A DNA stretch of 64,000 nt from NCBI GenBank assembly GCA_032622095.1, contig CP136064.1:147126864-147190863 (forward strand), read 5' to 3'. Below, in pieces: positions 57,525 to 64,000 of this stretch. This DNA is from Siphonodentalium dalli. Taxonomy: Eukaryota > Mollusca > Scaphopoda > Gadilida > Siphonodentaliidae. The notes under the pieces are model-generated. The model was not told the DNA's origin and did no database searches. It saw only the letters and a list, made by a program, of their open reading frames with translations. The translations under genes were made by a program, and so were the position numbers. Every line of letters starts with the position of its first letter. The first letter of the stretch is position 1.

Positions 57525-57985
57525 AGATTAGCTAACATCTAGCTAGGTGGAATTTTATTGTAATTTGTTTGTGTTAAATTAGCTAGATTCTAGTTAAGTT
57601 CACTATATGTGTCTCAATTCTAAGTTGGATTAGCTACTTTTCAGCTAGGTCCAGTTTTCGTAAAATTTGTCTGTGTCAAATTAGCCAAATTCTAGCACAG
57701 AATTATATTTTCAATGTTGAATTAGCTAACTTCTAGCATATTGGAACATCCTTCGGGCCAAAAATGATATAAGCTAAAAACTAACTAATATGTTAGCTAA
57801 GTTCTAGCATATATTATTAGCTAGGTTCTAGCTACACTAGATATTAACTAAAGTTTTAGCTAGGTTTTAGTGTAATTCTTAGCTATTATCTAGTATAGCT
57901 AAATTATAGCTAATAGATTAGTGTATTTTTAGTACAATTATTAGCTAATATCTAGTTTAACTAAAAACATTAGTGTAGCTAAATT
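57525..57985. repeat. Right subterminal TAGCTA array
   Basis: Counterpart of 46,130-46,745: repeated TTAGCTA, TCTAGCTA and GTTCTAGC words up to 10 bp from the right tip. Confidence 0.85.
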
Positions 57986-58504
57986 TTGGTAGGGGTGTAC
58001 ATGTACATACATGTAAGTTACTTGACCAACTACATGAGGAGTCGAGGGACACAATCAATGAGGACGTTTGTACTAAAAAATATTTTTTTACGCAAGGAAC
58101 GAACAGAAGGCCAATTTCTTAATTTATATTATGAACCAACAAGACAGATCGTAAATCGCTGTTATATGACAATATATGTAGCCATCATAATGGTCGACAG
58201 GCATGACGCCAACAAAAACCAATCTGTCAGGCCAATATAAAGAAGTCGCGACTTATTGCTGGTGGAACCTATTAAAGGCATCGTTCCATTTCGTTAATAA
58301 CAACTTACATGTAACATTCACCTCCACCTCTTTACTCTTGGGCTCCAAATAAACATGCATGCACGTTTATTATTTTTCTTGGGAAATCCCCCCCCCCCCG
58401 CACAGTGCTTATTTGGGTCTGCACGTTTATTAATATTTTGAAGCTATGAAAATTTAAATCAGCACAAATTCAAGATTTCTATATGATTCGGATGTAAAAA
58501 TGAT

Positions 58505-59190
58505 GGGCTTTACTTTTGCATGTACTCTTGAGTGCCTATAAAAGTACAGGGTGGAATAATAGTACAGGTTGGAAAATGTCGCATAACTGAATAATAGTAC
58601 AGGGCGGAATAAACGTACAGACTGGAAATATTAGTACCATACATCCCAACAAAACGCACCATCTGACTGGTTTACTGATGCCATGTGACAGAAATAGTTT
58701 CGATGGATAGCCAGGTATGTGAATCTACAGTGTGCTGATCACTGTCAACAATCATTTATCTATATTTACATACACCTGATATCTCTTCCGATTTCCCCAT
58801 AGCGTTACGGTAGACACACCCCTTATTCAATGCGTTCATAAACCTATGAACGTAACGTGACGTCACTTCCAGTGTCGTTCATAGGTTTATGAACACATTG
58901 GTCCCGGAAATCACCAGGGATTGTCGGAAATTACCGATTGCTTGAGTATCTAGTAGGTCCGGATTTGGAAAGAAATTTGTTTCGGTCTACAATCAGTGTT
59001 GTTGCACGGTGTTACTGAACGTTGATGTTTAAAAAAACGCGCTACTCAATAGAGTTTTATCATTTTCCTTGCCGCTACAAATATTCCCCTGAACCTCACA
59101 AATATATCATTATGGTAGAACGGCGTGTTGTCGATTTGTTATCCGCAGCCAAAACTTAATTGTCAGTTTCAGATATTAATCATTCTTGAA
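58505..59190. mobile_element. ~690-bp insertion in right arm
   Basis: The left arm reads (in right-arm sense) GTAAAAATGATCAACACGTC. Here that site is split after TGAT and resumes ATCAACACGTC. The insert begins with GTACTCTTGAGTGCC and repeated AATAATAGTACAGG words related to those at 30,870. It contains an inverted pair GCGTTCATAAACCTATGAACG / CGTTCATAGGTTTATGAACA (about 58,829-58,895). Termini are not clearly inverted, so it could also be a deletion in the left arm. Confidence 0.7.
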
Positions 59191-59433
59191 ATCAACACGT
59201 CTACATTAGTTACTAGCTAAACAAGACATTTTGTCATATGTGTATACTTTACTGTGAAATTGCGTTTCTTCCGTTCTCCATGAACAGATTCTCAAAATGT
59301 TTGGTTTTCCAAAAAACAAGGATTCGAACTGTCTGAACTGAACTCCATGCGTTCGTTTAAATAGATGAATAAATAGTGCGAAAGGCATACAATCCTAGTT
59401 CATAATGAATTTAAGTATATAAATATAAATAAT

Positions 59434-59573
59434 AAACGGCGGATTCAACGTGGTCATGGGTTTTGACCGCGTTAAAAAAATCAGCAAACTCCGCATGAAC
59501 ACCTTCGAGGTTCATGCAGTTCGCCGATTTTTTCTCGCGGTCAAAACCCCATGACTGCATTGAAACCGCCGTT
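59434..59573. repeat. Foldback (AACGGCGG ends), right-arm partner
   Basis: Mirror of 31,239-31,366 with a slightly longer centre (CACCTTCGAGG). Confidence 0.9.
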
Positions 59574-60176
59574 CATTTCTTATATGAATAACACAATTTA
59601 AGATTGGTGAATTATTTCTTTTGGCTAATTTAATAAACGTACAGGACCAAATAACGATCGTACAGGTGGGAATTTTACCTCGATTTTAATAATCGTACAT
59701 TAGGCAGTATAGGCACTCAAGAGTCCATATTCAAGTATGTGGCAAACCAAAAAAACACCACATGATACATACATGTACCTGTACTACATGTTGACTCGTA
59801 TACTTGAACGTGCTATACAAATTATTTGGTTAACCACAGTTGATGTTTTGCTCAGAGTCCCCCCTGCACTATTATTTGGGTCTGTACTTTTATTAACTTT
59901 CAATGGAATTCCCCCCCCCCTGCACTATTATTTGGGCCTGCACTTTTATTTGGAGCCTGAGAGTAAGTTGCATTGACATTTATTTTCACTAATTACCATG
60001 CTAAGGAACATTGCAACTGGTTTGAAGTAACATGATCGCGTTGCGTCAACACTGGAACTGCATTGATGGTAATTTTCAACATGGTCTCACTGAGCTTCTA
60101 TCAAATATAAATACTAGTATGGTTTAGGGAGACAATTATTTTGAGAATATGTGAACCTGTGTTAACATGAGCCTAA

Positions 60177-60580
60177 GGTGACACCAATTTTTAAGTCTGG
60201 TTTACGAACACCTCCTACAACTTTTTTTCCATTTCATGAATTTTTTTTTACTTTTTATGTCCCAAAATATTTTACACGCATACTGATTTTCATGTGCTAT
60301 CGCATCCGGTTCTGCTTATGATAATTTACAGATCCATATTTTCATGTATTTCATGACAAGATATGTCTTGTTTGGTTTGAACAGAATTTCATTCAAAAAC
60401 ATTTTTTCACAATTTTTGTAAAATTTATGTAAAATTCCTCGATTAACGATTTACTTGATATAAATTGGGGGGGGGGGGGGGGGGGGGAAACAATCTTTTT
60501 TATTTTTATTTTTTTCCCTCCTGCATCTAGTTTTTTTCTCCCCACATTATCGTAAACCAGACTTAAATATTGGTGTCTCT
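60177..60580. mobile_element. TAA-flanked foldback MITE, copy 4
   Basis: GGTGACACCAATTTTTAAG...TATTGGTGTCTCT flanked by TAA / TAA. Longer than copy 1 because of an expanded G run (about 60,467-60,487) and extra internal sequence. Partner of the copy at 29,598. Confidence 0.85.
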
Positions 60581-61993
60581 TAAATATCATCTGATGGAGT
60601 CAAAATCATTGAACCGTCACTTATGCGTGCACATGTAGTCTTGATGTTGAGTCTGGCTTTCATCATTTTCATTAGTTTTACTGTTATCCACCAAAGGTTG
60701 AGGTGTTATGGAACAACTGTATGGCATCGTATTATACTGTTATCTTCCGAGTAAATATGGAGTCTCTAATTCTTTTATCAGTCACGCATCTACTCATCAA
60801 ATAGTATAATCCTTAAATATTTGTAGTCCAGGTGATCTCGACTGCACAGTACATGTATAAACATTCATCTGCAGTGTGTTTTAATTTTCTTTGCCGTGTA
60901 ACAACTGTTGTCCCAAGTTTCAATGCCTTGTCCTCCTGGTATGTTGGGATTACCAATTTACCATTGCCGTGTTTTAATTTGCAATTTTGATGATGACGCT
61001 CACTTGTTGATAATTTTCTTTGTCGTGTAACAACTGTTGTACCAAGTTTCTACGCCGCGTCCTCCTGGTATTTAGAGATTACCGGTGCCTTTAATAGTGA
61101 TGCATCATTGCCAGTTAATGTACATGTACATTAGAGTGGAACTGAATTAACAATGTCACATTGACACAGTACTCAGTTAAGACCAGTAAAAAGTAGTATT
61201 ATTGTACAGCAGGCTTATCACTATCAGTACTTACTACATGTACAGACCCCTTAGTAGGCCTTACTATCGTGGATCAAACTTCTCAATTCTTCTTCTTCTG
61301 GACAGGTGCATGGGCAGGCCACTGGCACTACATCATGCTTGTACAGGTACCACAAATTCAATTTTGCGTATTGTCGTAGCGAGACAATATTCTGGTTATG
61401 GGCAGATGACCAGGTAGCTGAGGTACTGTTCAATGCTATAGTTGATCCGTTTCGTTATCGTAGCTTAATTCTTACTGTTCCGGGAATTGAAATAGTTTTT
61501 GTCACATGAAATTCAGTCTTTTTCGATATTTGCGCTCATCCATGCGGACAAATCGGCGAATCTTATATATAAGTCCACAGTTCATCCGTTTGTAGCCAAT
61601 ACACCATTTCCTTCTGTCAATCCGCGTTGATTCGCGACAAAATTAACTCAAAACACCACAAGGAATTCTCCGCGCTTCATTTTGAAGAACGGTAACTAAA
61701 AGTTAAGATTGTAATTTGGCTGCAGAAACGAAACGAATTTTGAAACAATAATTGTATTCACTAATATTTTCCTGTTGGTATATGGTCTACTATAGTATAC
61801 GCAATCATTTATTTGAAATAATAAGTATCACTTATCGAAAAATTCTTACTGATAATTAGAAATATCTTTATTTTGTATCCCTTTAATATTAAATAATGGC
61901 CCTGAAAATTGTCTGTCAGTTTAATCACAGTCCTAGGAATCACTGTCCATGTAATATTAAATTTGATTAAAATATAACAAATAGATAGAGAAT

Positions 61994-62148
61994 ACCTACG
62001 AGTTTTGGTTGAATACCCGAATTATCTCATGAGTGGGTGCAAGGAAGTACATAATTTCCACGAGCGGCTGCAAGCCGCGAGTGGAAATTCTGTACTTCCT
62101 TGCACCCACGAATGAGATAATCCGGGTATTCAACCAAAACCCGTAGGT
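61994..62148. repeat. Foldback nested in the 1.78-kb element
   Basis: CCTACGAGTTTTGGTTGAAT...GGTGCAAGGAAGTAC...CCACG / CGTGG-type centre ...GTACTTCCTTGCACCC...ATTCAACCAAAACCCGTAGG. Near-perfect arms of ~70 bp. Confidence 0.9.
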
Positions 62149-62544
62149 TTTCTTTTTATTATATGCGCTATAAACCGCACCAAAACTGCTAATTTTGTCC
62201 TACAGTTCACTTCAAATTTTTAGAAAGCTTCGACATTTGCATTTTGTTTACATTCCATCAATTGATTTGCTCACCACCGAATGACAAATATCGAGCATAG
62301 CCGCCATAAGAAATAGTCCCCATTGTTTTATTCTGAAATGATGCGAGAAAATTAATGTATACATAATTTAGTGATAAGAATATATTAAAACAAATGAGTT
62401 AACATTATAACAATTAAATAACAGTTTATGAACCGTGAAAATCAATAATTACAACAATAGTCCGGCTGTTATTGATACGCTTTGAAACTTAATGTGATTC
62501 GCCGCTATAAACCGGAAGTAATCTCCGAAAAAGTAATACTATTG

Positions 62545-62610
62545 TGTTATCCATCGAGTCGGTCAGTGTTATCCATCGAGTCGGTCAGTGTTATCCATCG
62601 AGTCGGTCCA
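62545..62610 (+). repeat. Three 22-bp tandem repeats
   Basis: TGTTATCCATCGAGTCGGTC plus AG, repeated three times with the last copy ending CCA. It lies in an open frame but no protein family is apparent. Confidence 0.9.
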
Positions 62611-63789
62611 GGCGATGGATATAACGCTCTACGCCACGACAATTTCCCACTATTTAATGGGGAAGCATATAATAAATCTAGATACATTACCTCCCTATAC
62701 AGATAACAGGTACAGTTTGGCAACTTCAGATTTTTTTATTATTTAAACCATCATCTCATTTGCTAGAGACCACCCCCTGTGCTCTATCACTAAAACAAAC
62801 AATTGGATTTTTCGTTCGAAAAATTGCATTTATCTCCCCACAATTGACGTGTGACAATTAAGTTAATTGTTCTTAATGCGCTCGTTGGGTCATATCAACT
62901 CTACCTGGTCTGAGTTGTACATAAATCGTGATTTTCCATCCAAATATCAGCATAAATTCACATTTATGAAATTGTTGAAAATCATTTGTATGACGCACAA
63001 CAACTTCATGAAGTGTCTCTATTCAGTTCCTTATTACAATTACTTATTTAAAATTTGCAGCACAAGTTATCTCCCATTTTCCCTCTTGGGATGCGGAGCT
63101 AACCGGGAGCTTGGAATATAAAATTTGCTTTCACATCTCAAGGTATCAACCACCCCTAGGGCCCTACTTGAAAATATATAGATATATTAGTTTGAGATGG
63201 TCATTTCTACATTTCTCTAGTAATGAGAATGAGTTAAAATGTGCACTTAGTAGTGTATAGCAGAGCCAATTTTACCACACCGACGTCTGTTTACTCACAT
63301 CCGTTATCCCTTTTATTCGGATTGGCACCGGGTGCGAATAAGTAAAATGGTATTTATAGAATGGATATGTTTTCCACCGAGTTTGCACCTGAAGGAATAT
63401 TCGAGTAACTAACAGCTATTTTCTCGTAAGTGGGTAAAGATACTAACAATCTGAAAACACCATCGTTTCAAGAAATAAATACGGAATATTATGATATAAA
63501 CTCAGAATTCGCGAATGTTTGTGTGGCATAAAAATTTGTACTCTGTATTTTCTTGCAAATCATCTGGCAATGAAAATGCAGTATACAAACTTTTTACTTT
63601 CCAAACTGTACTTAATATAACTATAATAACTAAATATAAAATATTGATTTAATGTTATTAAATAATATTTTATTCAACTAACAGTGATTCCTAGGGACTG
63701 TGGTTTAATGTTCACTAATTATAGCTAGGCTGTTAGGTAAAGTATGATATTGCTTCATTTGTCCGGGGTAGTGTATTGTCATACTGTCA

Positions 63790-64000
63790 TAATAAACTTC
63801 AAGTAATAAGGTAACTACTCGTCAATGCTGCTTGAATACATAAATGATTAATAAGGTAACAACTACCCGTCAATGATCGACGTCTTAATATAGAAAGGTT
63901 TAATATGGTAACTAACTTCACGGCAATGATACTTAGTATAGAAAGGTTTATAGAAAGGGTTAATAAGGTAACTACCCGTCAATAATGCTTTAGTATATAA
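63790..64000 (-). repeat. Inverted continuation of the 45-bp minisatellite
   Basis: Units such as GTTAATAAGGTAACTACCCG are the reverse complement of the array at 25,240-27,585. This shows the palindrome reaches the array on both sides and continues past the window. Confidence 0.92.

Larger units (their letters stand above)
46103..57995. mobile_element. 11.9-kb terminal-inverted-repeat element inserted in right arm
   Basis: The left arm provides the uninterrupted site (in right-arm sense GTGAGTGGTCTGTACATG). Here it reads GTGAGTGCTCTG[CCCCTACCAAAA...TTTTGGTAGGGG]TGTACATG. So the ends are CCCCTACCAAAA inverted repeats and the duplicated target is TG (46,101-46,102 and 57,996-57,997). About 600 bp inside the left end and 460 bp inside the right end are saturated with TAGCTA/ATTAGCTA/TCTAGCTA words. 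The interior is a mosaic of repeats plus two unassigned minus-strand ORFs (50,787-51,175; 52,110-52,352). I see no recognisable DDE, RT or tyrosine-recombinase motif. The short 2-bp target and long symmetric subterminal arrays do not let me name a superfamily. Confidence 0.85.
61926..63702. mobile_element. 1.78-kb TIR element with 7-bp target duplication
   Basis: Inverted ends CACAGTCCTAGGAATCACTG and its complement CAGTGATTCCTAGGGACTGTG-like right end, with GTTTAAT duplicated at 61,919-61,925 and 63,703-63,709. The left arm shows the single GTTTAAT of the empty site. Inside are a 155-bp foldback (61,994-62,148) and a 22-bp triple tandem (62,545-62,610). No recognisable transposase, so it appears non-autonomous. 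A 7-bp (or imperfect 8-bp) duplication is compatible with hAT- or P-like classes, but the ends are not diagnostic. Confidence 0.85.
57998..63789 (-). repeat. Right arm of giant inverted repeat, distal part
   Basis: Reverse complement of 32,110 back to about 27,590, interrupted by two further insertions (58,505-59,190 and 61,926-63,702). It lacks the LINE fragment and the 692-bp element that interrupt the left arm. Confidence 0.92.

Noticed and set aside
27586-64000. Palindrome as a simple foldback sequencing artefact
   Set aside because: Arms differ by substitutions, a deletion and five arm-specific insertions with target duplications, which a foldback read cannot create. Haplotype misjoining remains to be tested by spanning reads.
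1-64000. tRNA, rRNA or snRNA genes
   Set aside because: I scanned for tRNA-like A/B box spacing and known rRNA segments by eye and saw none convincing; a covariance-model search would be decisive.

Overview
This is eukaryotic DNA, most likely from a marine invertebrate and probably a mollusc. The signs are low gene density, many dispersed ACATGTAC and TAGGCCTA words, LINE-type reverse transcriptases, foldback mini-transposons, and diverged repeats of kinds common in lophotrochozoan genomes. The species call is an inference from overall texture. I find no intact conventional host gene, tRNA or rRNA; almost everything recognisable is a transposable element or a tandem repeat. || Region 1-25,000 is a graveyard of coding elements. 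It holds a LINE reverse transcriptase broken by three stops (894-2744), a Mutator-like transposase broken by two TAG codons (5369-7156) and a second LINE reverse transcriptase with a poly-G frameshift (7541-9779). Next come three head-to-tail repeats carrying a CCCGACTTCGTCCGGG-like word (10,225-11,609) and a broken His-Me-endonuclease zinc-loop domain on the minus strand (11,690-12,034). Two tandem related ORFs with a basic KRKTPS motif, each followed by a hairpin, lie at 16,552-18,354. A Jockey-like LINE with endonuclease and RT (18,480-21,450, minus) and the 3' end of another LINE (23,665-24,862, minus) complete this part. || Region 25,240-64,000 is dominated by one large inverted repeat. 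A minisatellite of about 45 bp (25,240-27,585) is followed by a left arm (27,586-38,812), a centre of convergent ACCCAGGTG arrays (38,813-39,785) and a right arm (39,786 to beyond the window end). The right arm finishes in the same minisatellite in reverse orientation. The arms are diverged, and each carries insertions the other lacks. The left arm has a LINE 3' fragment (28,318-28,902) and a 692-bp inverted-repeat element (30,121-30,812). The right arm has an 11.9-kb element (46,103-57,995), a ~690-bp segment (58,505-59,190) and a 1.78-kb element (61,926-63,702). Because each arm supplies the empty site of the other's insertions, element ends and target-site duplications can be read off directly. 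|| The most interesting object is the 11.9-kb insertion. It has CCCCTACCAAAA terminal inverted repeats, a TG duplication, and dense TAGCTA-type arrays just inside both ends. Its mosaic interior includes a candidate minus-strand first exon behind a perfect NRF1-type palindrome (52,110-52,450) and three regularly spaced copies of GTGATTCCGTCACG. I cannot assign it to a known transposon superfamily.
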